A DNA stretch of 64,000 nucleotides. Source: Albibacterium sp963696875. GTDB lineage: Bacteria > Bacteroidota > Bacteroidia > Sphingobacteriales > Sphingobacteriaceae. The stretch spans positions 124,001 to 188,000 of the forward strand of contig CAVOLQ010000005.1 of NCBI GenBank assembly GCA_963696875.1, in the 5' to 3' direction. This document shows positions 1 through 7,719 of the stretch, in pieces; position 1 is the stretch's first letter; each line of letters starts with the position of its first letter. The notes beneath the pieces were generated by a model that was not told the origin of the DNA, did no database searches, and was given only the letters and a program-made list of their open reading frames with translations. The position numbers and the translations under genes were made by a program.

Positions 1-330
1 AGCTTCTAAAGGAAACTTACTAGATAACCCTATTGAAAATGTGATTTGAGAAGCAATACCATTCATCGCATAAATGTCACTCAGATTTACCTGAACCGCT
101 TTATAACCCAAATGTTTTAAAGGAACATAGCGTAAATCAAAATGTACACCTTCTAATAATAAATCTGTTGAAATTAAAGTTTGTTTATCAGAAAAATTTA
201 GAACGGCGGCATCGTCTCCTATTCCTTTTACTGTTGTATCTTGTGTCAATTCAACCGATTTATTTATCAAATCAATTAAACCAAACTCGCCTAACTCTTC
301 TAAATTCGTAGTTCCTCTATTTTCAAACAT
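1..330 (-). CDS. thiL: Thiamine-monophosphate kinase, partial (C-terminus outside window)
   Basis: Reading left from the ATG at 330 gives 110 residues without a stop to the window edge, so only the N-terminal third is present. The protein begins MFENRGTTNLEELGEFGLI and contains GIGDDAAVL near residue 38, the acidic metal-binding motif of the AIR-synthase/ThiL fold, followed by a segment like ThiL (LISTDLLLEGVHFD). ThiL uses ATP to phosphorylate thiamine monophosphate to the active cofactor thiamine diphosphate in the cytoplasm. It starts 10 nt after the nadA stop codon in the same direction, so the two are probably co-transcribed. The identification rests on N-terminal motifs only. Confidence 0.88.
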   Translation of the reverse strand, partial: MFENRGTTNLEELGEFGLIDLINKSVELTQDTTVKGIGDDAAVLNFSDKQTLISTDLLLEGVHFDLRYVPLKHLGYKAVQVNLSDIYAMNGIASQITFSIGLSSKFPLEA

Positions 331-340
331 AATTGTATTT

Positions 341-1351
341 CTATAAGCCGAAAGAAGCAGATATTTCTAGCATCCTTTCTATTGGTTTTCTTGCACGATC
401 AATAATATCTTTGGGCACATCTATCTCCGGAAGTTCAAATTTCATGCAATTGTATAGTTTTTCTAAAGTATTCAATTTCATGTGCGGACAATCGTTGCAG
501 GCACAAGCATTTGTTGGAGGAGCTGGAATAAATACTTTTTCGGGATTAGCCTTTTGCATTTGATAAATAATCCCACTCTCTGTCGCAACAATAAAAGTAT
601 TAGCAGGATTCTCCTGCGTATATTTTAATAACCCAGACGTAGAACCTATATAATCAGCTAATTCCAAAATATGATTTTCACATTCCGGATGAGCGATCAA
701 TTTTGAACCAGGATGTTCTTCTTTTAATTTCAAAATTTTGTCTTCAGAAAATATTTCGTGAACCATACAAGCCCCATTCCACAAAACAAGATCATTTCTG
801 CCCGATTTCTTCATCACATATTCACCCAAATTCTTATCAGGACCAAAAATAATCTTTTGATCTTTAGGTAAACTTTGAACAATTTGAACAGCATTCGAGG
901 AAGTACATACGATATCACTCAAAGCTTTTAATTCTGCTGTACAATTTACATAAGTAATGACTAAATGATCGGGATATTGTTCCTTGAATTTCGCAAATAA
1001 ATGGGGCGGACAACTGTCCGCCAAAGAACAACCAGCCTTTAAATCAGGTAATAACACCTTTTTTGTAGGTGACAATATTTTAGCTGTCTCTGCCATAAAA
1101 TGAACTCCTGAAAATACAATCACATCTGCCGAAGTTTTAGCTGCCTCTTGAGATAAGCCTAAACTATCTCCAATATAATCAGCAACTTCCTGTATTTCAG
1201 AGTCTTGATAGTAATGCGCAAGAATAACAGCATTCTTTTCTTTCTTAAAACGCTTTATTTCTTCAACAATATCAATTGAAGGATCTATTAATTCATCAAT
1301 AAATCCTTTTTCGTTTAATTCAATATCATATGTTTCCATAATGTCTTTCAT
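341..1351 (-). CDS. nadA: Quinolinate synthase
   Basis: 336 aa, full length for the family. NadA condenses iminoaspartate with dihydroxyacetone phosphate to quinolinate, the second step of de novo NAD synthesis. Visible features: NAVILAHYYQD at about 40-50, and the cysteines expected to bind the 4Fe-4S cluster, Cys108 (AGCSLADSC), Cys195 (NGACMVHE) and the cluster Cys283/285/288 (NACACNDCPH). The gene is divergent from nadB, which supplies iminoaspartate, across a 456-bp spacer. A TACTTTTG promoter element (1358-1365) ends 6 nt before the ATG, so the 5' leader is predicted to be only a few nt. nadC is not in the window. Confidence 0.96.
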   Translation of the reverse strand: MKDIMETYDIELNEKGFIDELIDPSIDIVEEIKRFKKEKNAVILAHYYQDSEIQEVADYIGDSLGLSQEAAKTSADVIVFSGVHFMAETAKILSPTKKVLLPDLKAGCSLADSCPPHLFAKFKEQYPDHLVITYVNCTAELKALSDIVCTSSNAVQIVQSLPKDQKIIFGPDKNLGEYVMKKSGRNDLVLWNGACMVHEIFSEDKILKLKEEHPGSKLIAHPECENHILELADYIGSTSGLLKYTQENPANTFIVATESGIIYQMQKANPEKVFIPAPPTNACACNDCPHMKLNTLEKLYNCMKFELPEIDVPKDIIDRARKPIERMLEISASFGL

Positions 1352-1357
1352 CTTTTA

Positions 1358-1365
1358 CAAAAGTA
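1358..1365 (-). promoter_or_regulatory. -7 promoter element of nadA, next to the start codon
   Basis: Read on the minus strand this is TACTTTTG, an exact match to the Bacteroidota -7 consensus TAnnTTTG. Six nt separate it from the nadA ATG. A weak -33 element (TTTC) lies 18 nt upstream. Transcription would start about at the start codon. Confidence 0.6.
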
Positions 1366-1807
1366 CATAAAGAATTTGAATTCGAAATTTCAACCTTTTC
1401 CCCACCACAATAATGATAATAATTCATTTATATAAAAGTTTTATTATTGTTTATTATGATGTTAGTTATGTGGTTAAATCACTCTCTTTTTTATTTGTTT
1501 CGTGACTTATGTTAGTTTATTAACACAATATTAACATAATTTTTATATTAAAAGGCTGATTATCATATCTTATTATTTTTCAAATTATTTTATTAATTTT
1601 TTTGTGTGCATTTTTAGTGATCTTTGTTTCGTGGATAAGTTACCTATTTAGGAGAGTTCTAATAGTTCGAATTTGTGTATAAATGGATTTAGTGTGGACG
1701 AAATTTCGCAAAGTCTATAACTTCACAATTTGTGGACATTTAATCCACACCTTTATGGGAGTTCTACACGTTAATAGTGAATAACAATTTAGTAAATATT
1801 TAGATCT
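1366..1807. other. Candidate chromosome origin: DnaA-box-like cluster plus AT-rich tract
   Basis: Non-coding nadA-nadB spacer. 9-mers compared with the DnaA box TTWTNCACA: 1674-1682 (reverse strand TTATACACA, exact), 1469-1477, 1630-1638 and 1741-1749 (one mismatch each), and weaker ones at 1693-1701, 1731-1739 and 1762-1770. A very AT-rich tract at about 1500-1612 could serve as unwinding element. A parS pair and mnmG lie 4-6 kb away. Against it: AT-rich spacers give chance matches, dnaA/dnaN are absent from the window, and the same sequence must hold the nadB promoter. It is a candidate, not a demonstrated origin. Confidence 0.4.
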
Positions 1808-3394
1808 ATGCATAATATTGATTTTTTAGTAGTTGGTTCTGGCATTGCTGGATTGAGTTTTGCCTTGAAAGCTGCTAAACATGGTAAAGTACTGATTGTT
1901 ACAAAAGCTAATGAGGACGAATCAAACACCAAATATGCCCAAGGTGGAGTGGCAGCAGTTGTGGATAAGTCTGATTCATTTGAGAAGCATATCACTGATA
2001 CTCTGATTGCTGGGGATGGTTTATGCGATGAAAAAATTGTGGAAATCGTCGTAAAGGAAGGACCAAAGAGAATTCAAGAAATTATTGACTACGGAACTCA
2101 TTTTGATAAAAAGTCGGATGGATTTTATGATTTAGCGAAAGAAGGCGGGCATTCCGAAAGTCGAGTATTGCATTATAAGGACATTACAGGCTTCGAAATA
2201 GAACGTGCCTTATTAGAAAAAGTACATGAAGACCCCAATATCCAAATTTTAACACATTATTTTGCTATAGATTTTATTACACAGCATCATTTAGGTAAGT
2301 ATATAGATAAGCATTCGGATAATATAGAATGTTATGGAATTTATGCATTGGATACTAAAAACAATAAAATTGAAAAATTTTTGAGTAAGGTAACCGTAGT
2401 GGCAAGTGGAGGGGCTGGGCATATTTATTCAAGTACTACAAACCCTGTTATCGCTACAGGCGATGGTATTGCGATGTTTTATAGGGCCAAAGGTAGAGTA
2501 AGAAATATGGAATTCATTCAATTTCACCCTACCTCGCTTTATAAACCAGGAGAATATCCTTCTTTTTTGATTTCTGAAGCGCTTAGGGGTTTTGGTGCCA
2601 TCTTAAGACGAATTAATGGTGAAGAGTTTATGTATGAATATGACGAGCGTGGTTCTTTAGCACCTAGGGATATCGTTGCACGTGCTATTGATGCAGAAAT
2701 GAAGAAGTCGGGTGAAGACTATGTTTATTTGGATATCACGCACCGAAAGAAAGATGAGTTGCTAGCGCATTTTCCTAATATTTACGCCAAATGCTTAAGT
2801 ATTGGAATCGATTTAGTCCATGATTATATTCCTGTTACTCCCGCCGCTCATTATTTATGCGGTGGTATTTTTGTGAATGAGAATGGGCAAACTTCTATAA
2901 ATAGGCTTTATGCCTGTGGGGAATGTTCTTCTACCGGATTACACGGTGCAAATAGGCTGGCTTCTAATTCATTATTGGAAGCTTCCGTTTTTGCACATCG
3001 GATTTATGAGCATGCATCGCATAATTTTATAAACTATACTATCCCTGAAGCCATACCAGATTGGGATGAGTCAAATACAAGCTTATCTAATGAAGATATT
3101 TTGGTGGTTCACAATTTGAGGGAAACACAGAAAATAATGAGCGATTACGTGGGTATCGTTCGCTCTGATTTCCGTTTGGAACGTGCTTTTAGACGATTGG
3201 GTTTATTATACGATGAAACAGAAAGCTTCTATAAAAATACCAAGCTGTCTGTTAAATTGTGTGAATTGAGGAACGTTATTCAGGTAGCTTTTATTGTTAT
3301 AAAAAGTGCCCGGCTTCGTAAAGAAAGTCGTGGCTTACATTATACAACGGACTACCCAGAACATAGCGATAAAATTGAAGATACTATATTTTAA
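1808..3394 (+). CDS. nadB: L-aspartate oxidase
   Basis: 528 aa. NadB oxidises L-aspartate to iminoaspartate using FAD, with oxygen or fumarate as acceptor, and hands the unstable product to NadA. The N-terminus has the FAD-binding Rossmann motif VVGSGIAGLS (Gly10, 12, 15), followed by NTKYAQGGVAAV, typical of the succinate dehydrogenase/fumarate reductase flavoprotein superfamily. The active-site region (MEFIQFHPTSLY, near 240) and the C-terminal cap with GANRLASNSLLE and the SDFRLERAFRRL helices are intact. Length and motifs are normal. It is divergent from nadA, and the gamma-carbonic anhydrase gene starts on the base after its stop codon. Confidence 0.96.
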   Translation: MHNIDFLVVGSGIAGLSFALKAAKHGKVLIVTKANEDESNTKYAQGGVAAVVDKSDSFEKHITDTLIAGDGLCDEKIVEIVVKEGPKRIQEIIDYGTHFDKKSDGFYDLAKEGGHSESRVLHYKDITGFEIERALLEKVHEDPNIQILTHYFAIDFITQHHLGKYIDKHSDNIECYGIYALDTKNNKIEKFLSKVTVVASGGAGHIYSSTTNPVIATGDGIAMFYRAKGRVRNMEFIQFHPTSLYKPGEYPSFLISEALRGFGAILRRINGEEFMYEYDERGSLAPRDIVARAIDAEMKKSGEDYVYLDITHRKKDELLAHFPNIYAKCLSIGIDLVHDYIPVTPAAHYLCGGIFVNENGQTSINRLYACGECSSTGLHGANRLASNSLLEASVFAHRIYEHASHNFINYTIPEAIPDWDESNTSLSNEDILVVHNLRETQKIMSDYVGIVRSDFRLERAFRRLGLLYDETESFYKNTKLSVKLCELRNVIQVAFIVIKSARLRKESRGLHYTTDYPEHSDKIEDTIF

Positions 3395-3913
3395 ATGAAG
3401 ATTATGCCTATTATTATGCCAATAGAGGGTGTAAACCCTATTTTACCCGACTCCAGCTTCATTGCCCCAAATGCAACAATCGTTGGCGACGTAGTTCTAG
3501 GAGAGAAATGTTCGGTTTGGTTCAACGCTATTATTCGGGGAGATGTTAATTTTATTCGAATTGGTGATTATACCAATATACAAGACGGTGTGGTCATTCA
3601 TTGTACCTATAAGAAGGCGGGAACAACCATCGGTAATTATGTATCCATTGGTCATAATGCTCTGGTTCACGGATGTACGCTGCATGATCATGTGCTAATT
3701 GGCATGGGTGCGATTGTAATGGACCATGCTGTTGTCGAAGAATTCGTAATCATTGCTGCCGGAGCTGTCGTTTTGGAGAATACCATTTGTGAATCAGGAT
3801 ACCTATATGCCGGTATTCCAGCAAAAAAGATTAAACCAATTACAGAGGAACAAAGAGCAATGTTGAAGCAATTGCCACATAACTACGTCCTATATTCAAG
3901 TTGGTATGAATAA
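3395..3913 (+). CDS. Gamma carbonic anhydrase family protein (left-handed beta-helix)
   Basis: 172 aa made of hexapeptide repeats of the LbetaH fold, as in Cam, YrdA and PaaY. The three histidines expected to bind metal are present: His69 (GVVIHC), His87 (SIGHNA) and His92 (VHGC); Arg49 and the QDG motif (63-65) are also conserved. Members form trimers and may hydrate CO2, but many are inactive or act on other substrates, so the reaction is uncertain. The ATG at 3395 directly follows the nadB TAA; an alternative ATG lies at 3404. The zero-gap junction suggests translational coupling with nadB. A bidirectional hairpin follows. Confidence 0.88.
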   Translation: MKIMPIIMPIEGVNPILPDSSFIAPNATIVGDVVLGEKCSVWFNAIIRGDVNFIRIGDYTNIQDGVVIHCTYKKAGTTIGNYVSIGHNALVHGCTLHDHVLIGMGAIVMDHAVVEEFVIIAAGAVVLENTICESGYLYAGIPAKKIKPITEEQRAMLKQLPHNYVLYSSWYE

Positions 3914-3918
3914 GAGTT

Positions 3919-3958
3919 AGATTATATCTTTCACATTATCAGAAAGGTATAATCTTTT
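3919..3958. terminator. Bidirectional hairpin terminator
   Basis: The arms AGATTATATCTTTC (3919-3932) and GAAAGGTATAATCT (3942-3955) form a 14-bp stem with one G-U pair and a 9-nt loop, followed by a T-run. It sits between convergent genes: the carbonic anhydrase gene (plus) and the lipoprotein gene (minus). Confidence 0.75.
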
Positions 3959-3960
3959 AC

Positions 3961-5724
3961 TCATTTTTCTTCATTCTTTATCACCGGTTTTTGTTCTTCT
4001 TCCGGTTTTGTTTTACTCTCTTCTTTCGCTGATTCCGGAATCTTCTCTACCTCTAAATTAGGTGAAGGAAATACGATAGTCTCCTCTTGCTCCCAGTTTG
4101 GCCTTATGGTAAGTATTTTATTCCAGAACCATATTTTTTCAGGTTGAGTTTTTTCCTCTACACTCCCCGTATCCCATCTATTATTTTTATTTTCATCATA
4201 GACAATTCGAACTTTGTATTTTGTGCCAAACATGTTTTTGTAACCTACCTTTCGTGATTGAGCAACAGGTGTACTTATTATGATTTCATCCCTTTCATTT
4301 AATAGCTGTACCAAATAATTTGTATTACTATCAGGTACGATTATGTTTAATACGATATCCCCATAATTTTGGGTTTCATTATAGGTAAATTGTTGTTCAA
4401 TTACTTCAGATTTTTCACCAAAAATGCCGGTAAAAGCTCCTTCTCCGAACTTAATTAGATAGTTCTTATTCGGCCTCCAATTGTATTTTATTATTGCCCT
4501 TCTTTTAAAAGCCGTATCTAAATTAATTTGAAAATTTGTTCGAGCAACTGAATCTTCTGTTAATACAATTTTTGTTTTATCGTATTCTTTTAGTGGTGCT
4601 GAAGCAGTGATTTCAATATTTTTAATTTTGTCGACTACTCTCCTGTTTAGGTTATCAGTCAATGTTATTTTAGTATCGTATTGGTCTTTAGCATTCCTTT
4701 TTAGTTTGGTCGTATCCAGTATGCGGGAACCGTCTTTTATTTCTATATCAAGTGAATCAAAAGCCAATTTGGGTAGCCATATATAGGCTGTATCTTTTGT
4801 ATTAGTAAATTCAGTGATTTTTTCTAAATTTAAAGTAGGGTCATTTAGAATGGTAAGTGAGGGATTATATATGGGCTTATTGAAAAGAATTGTAATTTTG
4901 CCTTTCGGATCGAGTGATCGGTTTAGAATCCTGAAATCTTTTGGTATTTCCTTAAATAGAGCTAACTTTATTCCTGAAGTATCTTTTTTTAATTCAATAG
5001 AGTCCTTCAAAAAACCTATTAGTTCGTCAGGGTTATTATATATCCTATCATTATTCGTTTCTTTTAATCCATAGATACGATATGAGCCCTCATGGAGGTT
5101 CTTTAAAGAAAAATTACCTGCGCTGTCGGTTTGTGTAAAAATATTTGCTTTTCTTTTTCCAAAGATAGAGTCCTGTTTTGTATTAATTAATAATACCGTG
5201 ACTTCCGGCTCTTCTTCTAAAGTGAGCGCATTGATTACATTTCCCGAAATAGAGAGCGAGTCAATTTCTGGCCCGGTCGAAAAAATATAACTAAAGTTTT
5301 TAAGCTCATTCCCTTCGTTGAAATCGACAATGGAATTTCCGAAATTTATAGCGTAAGTCGTGTTTTCAGCTAATGAGTCTGGCAACGTTACGACAAGGCT
5401 GCTTTTTTTTATCTGATACAATGGAGTCTCATCCATATCGGGCGATATACTTATTTCGGTAAATTCATTTCTCAACCTCACAAATTCATCGAAGGTAATT
5501 TGGATTTTGCGCTGATCGAAATTCCTAGTAAGGTTTTCTGGGACGATCGATAATATTTTTGGTGGAGTCTCGTCTTTTGGACCGCCTGTAGGCTGTTGGA
5601 CGGTAGCACAGGCTGATATTAGGAACAAAAAACCTAAAAAAAATGCAAAAAACAGGGATTTCTTATTTAAGCGTATTTTTAGCCTTTTTAAGACACTTTT
5701 ATTATTCGAGATAATAGTTGTCAT
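3961..5724 (-). CDS. Ig-like (SbsA/Big_5-type) domain lipoprotein
   Basis: 587 aa. The N-terminus has a basic region, a hydrophobic stretch (about 23-37) and a lipobox LISAC with Cys39, so it is a predicted lipoprotein. After the Cys comes QPTGGPKDETPPKILSIVPEN, then a Big_5/SbsA Ig-like domain to about residue 140 (typical ITFDEFV and YAINFGNSIVDFNEG segments), a carboxypeptidase-regulatory-like region (SISGNVIN...GSYRIYGL, about 150-220), and a long beta-rich C-terminal half ending in a Glu/Lys-rich tail. Proteins with this layout are common in Bacteroidota; the function is unknown. It is flanked by the mnmG gene (same strand, 78 nt upstream) and the terminator it shares with the convergent neighbour. 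Confidence 0.8.
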   Translation of the reverse strand: MTTIISNNKSVLKRLKIRLNKKSLFFAFFLGFLFLISACATVQQPTGGPKDETPPKILSIVPENLTRNFDQRKIQITFDEFVRLRNEFTEISISPDMDETPLYQIKKSSLVVTLPDSLAENTTYAINFGNSIVDFNEGNELKNFSYIFSTGPEIDSLSISGNVINALTLEEEPEVTVLLINTKQDSIFGKRKANIFTQTDSAGNFSLKNLHEGSYRIYGLKETNNDRIYNNPDELIGFLKDSIELKKDTSGIKLALFKEIPKDFRILNRSLDPKGKITILFNKPIYNPSLTILNDPTLNLEKITEFTNTKDTAYIWLPKLAFDSLDIEIKDGSRILDTTKLKRNAKDQYDTKITLTDNLNRRVVDKIKNIEITASAPLKEYDKTKIVLTEDSVARTNFQINLDTAFKRRAIIKYNWRPNKNYLIKFGEGAFTGIFGEKSEVIEQQFTYNETQNYGDIVLNIIVPDSNTNYLVQLLNERDEIIISTPVAQSRKVGYKNMFGTKYKVRIVYDENKNNRWDTGSVEEKTQPEKIWFWNKILTIRPNWEQEETIVFPSPNLEVEKIPESAKEESKTKPEEEQKPVIKNEEK

Positions 5725-5801
5725 AAATTCTGAAATAATTAGTTATACTTAATTTAAATAAGCCGTCACTTTTAATAGTTAATATATTGTTAATCAGTTC
5801 A

Positions 5802-7661
5802 TTAGGACATATGTACTAATAAAACTGAAATATCCGAAGGTGTTACTCCCGAAATCCTCGATGCTTGACCCAATGTTCTGGGTTTTACATTTCTTAATTT
5901 TTCCCGTGCCTCTTTTGAAAGAGATACTAATTTTGAATAGTCGAATTCAGAATTTATTACCTTGTCTTCCATTTTTTTCATCTTCCCCACCAACTCCAAT
6001 TCCTTCTCAAAATAACTATCGTACTTTACTTTGATCTCCACTTGTTCGAGAGTTTCACTATCCAAACCTTCAACGATTTTTTGTAAACCCTGGTGAACCT
6101 TTGTCAAATCGTTGATATTGATCTGGGGCCTACTCAGCATGGTGAATAACCGTACGTTTTGATTTATGGGACTGCTATCTTTTTCCACTAAAGTAGCATT
6201 TATTGAATCCTTATCGACCGAAGTATTCTTCAAATATTGAATTATTTTATTAGTTGATTCGACTTTTGAATTCACTTTATCCATTCGCTTCTCTCCTATC
6301 AAGCCTAAATCAAATCCAATCGGACTTAGCCGTTCATCTGCATTATCCTGTCGTAAAAGTAGTCGATGTTCTGCACGTGAGGTGAACATACGGTAAGGTT
6401 CTTCCGTACCCTTAGTTACCAAATCGTCTATCAATACGCCAATATAAGATTCAGATCGTTTTAATATTAATTCGTGTTGGTCATTTATTTTTTTATGGGC
6501 GTTGATTCCAGCAATTAATCCTTGACTAGCGGCTTCTTCATAACCGGTGGTTCCGTTTATTTGTCCTGCAAAAAAGAGATTTTTGACTAGAAATGTTTCT
6601 AATGTTAAATCCAATTGCATAGGTGGGAAAAAGTCGTATTCAATAGCATAGCCGGGTCGGAACATTTTAGCCTTTTCAAATCCCGGTATCAGTCGCATTG
6701 CTTTTTGTTGAACATCTTCAGGAAGTGAAGTTGAAAAACCATTTACATAAATTTCAATAGTGCTCCATCCTTCTGGTTCTACGAATATCTGGTGTCTATC
6801 TCTTTCTGCGAAGCGATTAATTTTATCTTCTATAGATGGGCAGTACCTTGGACCAAGCCCTTTGATTCTACCGGCAAACATCGGAGATTTTTCAAATCCT
6901 TCTTTTAAGGCTTCGTGAACTTTGTCATTCGTATAGGTAATCCAACAACATCTTTCTTCAGTCGGAATCGCTACATCGGTAAAAGAAAACTTTCCTTTTT
7001 TCTTATCTCCCCACTGTTCTTCCATCACAGAATAATCCAACGTTCTACCGTCGACTCTTGGTGGTGTTCCGGTTTTCATTCTGCCAGATTCGAATCCTAA
7101 TTCAACCAATTGTTCCGTAAGTCCCGTCGCTGCTTTTTCTCCACTTCTACCTCCTCCAAATTTTTTCTCACCAACATGAATGATTCCATTTAAGAAAGTG
7201 CCATTAGTTAATATAACCGTATCACTTTCTATTTCCACTCCCATAGACGTTTTCACTCCAACCGCTCTGCCGTCTTTAACAATTATTTCTTTAACGGTGT
7301 CTTGCCAGAAATCAAGGTTGTCAATTTTTTCTAATTGTAATCTCCATTCTTCGGCAAAACGCATCCGATCATTTTGTGTTCTCGGACTCCACATTGCTGG
7401 GCCTTTAGATAAATTCAGCATCCTAAATTGGATGGTTGTCTTGTCGGCAATGATTCCAGAATAGCCTCCCAAGGCATCAATCTCTCTTAATATTTGTCCT
7501 TTGGCGACGCCGCCCATTGCAGGATTGCAACTCATTTGCGCAATCACCCCCATGTTCATAGTGATTAATAAAACCGACGAACCCAGGTTGGCAGCTGCCG
7601 CGGCAGCTTCACAACCCGCATGCCCACCTCCAACAACTATGACATTATATTTCTCAAACAT
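5802..7661 (-). CDS. mnmG: tRNA uridine-5-carboxymethylaminomethyl modification enzyme MnmG (GidA)
   Basis: 619 aa, normal length. With MnmE it installs cmnm5 at wobble U34 of certain tRNAs, using FAD and methylene-tetrahydrofolate. The FAD Rossmann motif VVGGGHAGCEAA is at residues 8-19, CNPAMGGVAKG lies near 45, the GidA signature GTPPRVDGRTLDY near 200, and the C-terminal helical MnmE-binding domain ends in GVTPSDISVLLVHM. mnmG is a frequent neighbour of bacterial replication origins, and here its upstream spacer contains two parS-like sites. mnmE is not in the window. Confidence 0.97.
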   Translation of the reverse strand: MFEKYNVIVVGGGHAGCEAAAAAANLGSSVLLITMNMGVIAQMSCNPAMGGVAKGQILREIDALGGYSGIIADKTTIQFRMLNLSKGPAMWSPRTQNDRMRFAEEWRLQLEKIDNLDFWQDTVKEIIVKDGRAVGVKTSMGVEIESDTVILTNGTFLNGIIHVGEKKFGGGRSGEKAATGLTEQLVELGFESGRMKTGTPPRVDGRTLDYSVMEEQWGDKKKGKFSFTDVAIPTEERCCWITYTNDKVHEALKEGFEKSPMFAGRIKGLGPRYCPSIEDKINRFAERDRHQIFVEPEGWSTIEIYVNGFSTSLPEDVQQKAMRLIPGFEKAKMFRPGYAIEYDFFPPMQLDLTLETFLVKNLFFAGQINGTTGYEEAASQGLIAGINAHKKINDQHELILKRSESYIGVLIDDLVTKGTEEPYRMFTSRAEHRLLLRQDNADERLSPIGFDLGLIGEKRMDKVNSKVESTNKIIQYLKNTSVDKDSINATLVEKDSSPINQNVRLFTMLSRPQININDLTKVHQGLQKIVEGLDSETLEQVEIKVKYDSYFEKELELVGKMKKMEDKVINSEFDYSKLVSLSKEAREKLRNVKPRTLGQASRISGVTPSDISVLLVHMS

Positions 7662-7676
7662 TGTATATTTAATCTA

Positions 7677-7716
7677 AGTTTCACGTGGAACAACGCCTTA
7701 TGTTCCACGTGAAACA
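7677..7716. other. Pair of parS centromere-like (ParB-binding) sites
   Basis: The 7701-7716 16-mer TGTTCCACGTGAAACA matches the widespread parS consensus TGTTnCACGTGAAACA exactly. The other site, 7677-7692, read on the opposite strand, differs at one end base. The two form a perfect 15-bp inverted repeat (7678-7692 and 7701-7715) around an 8-nt centre (ACGCCTTA), with dyad centres 24 bp apart. They fill the 58-bp uup-mnmG spacer. parS sites normally cluster near the origin and load ParB for chromosome segregation. parA/parB are not in the window. A terminator for uup is less likely because no T-run follows. Confidence 0.8.
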
Positions 7717-7719
7717 TTG

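Noticed and set aside
333..563. 76-codon frame on the plus strand inside nadA
   Set aside because: Antisense to conserved nadA codons; no independent signals.
7677..7716. The inverted repeat as a Rho-independent terminator of uup
   Set aside because: There is no T-run after the stem on the minus strand, and both arms match the parS consensus.
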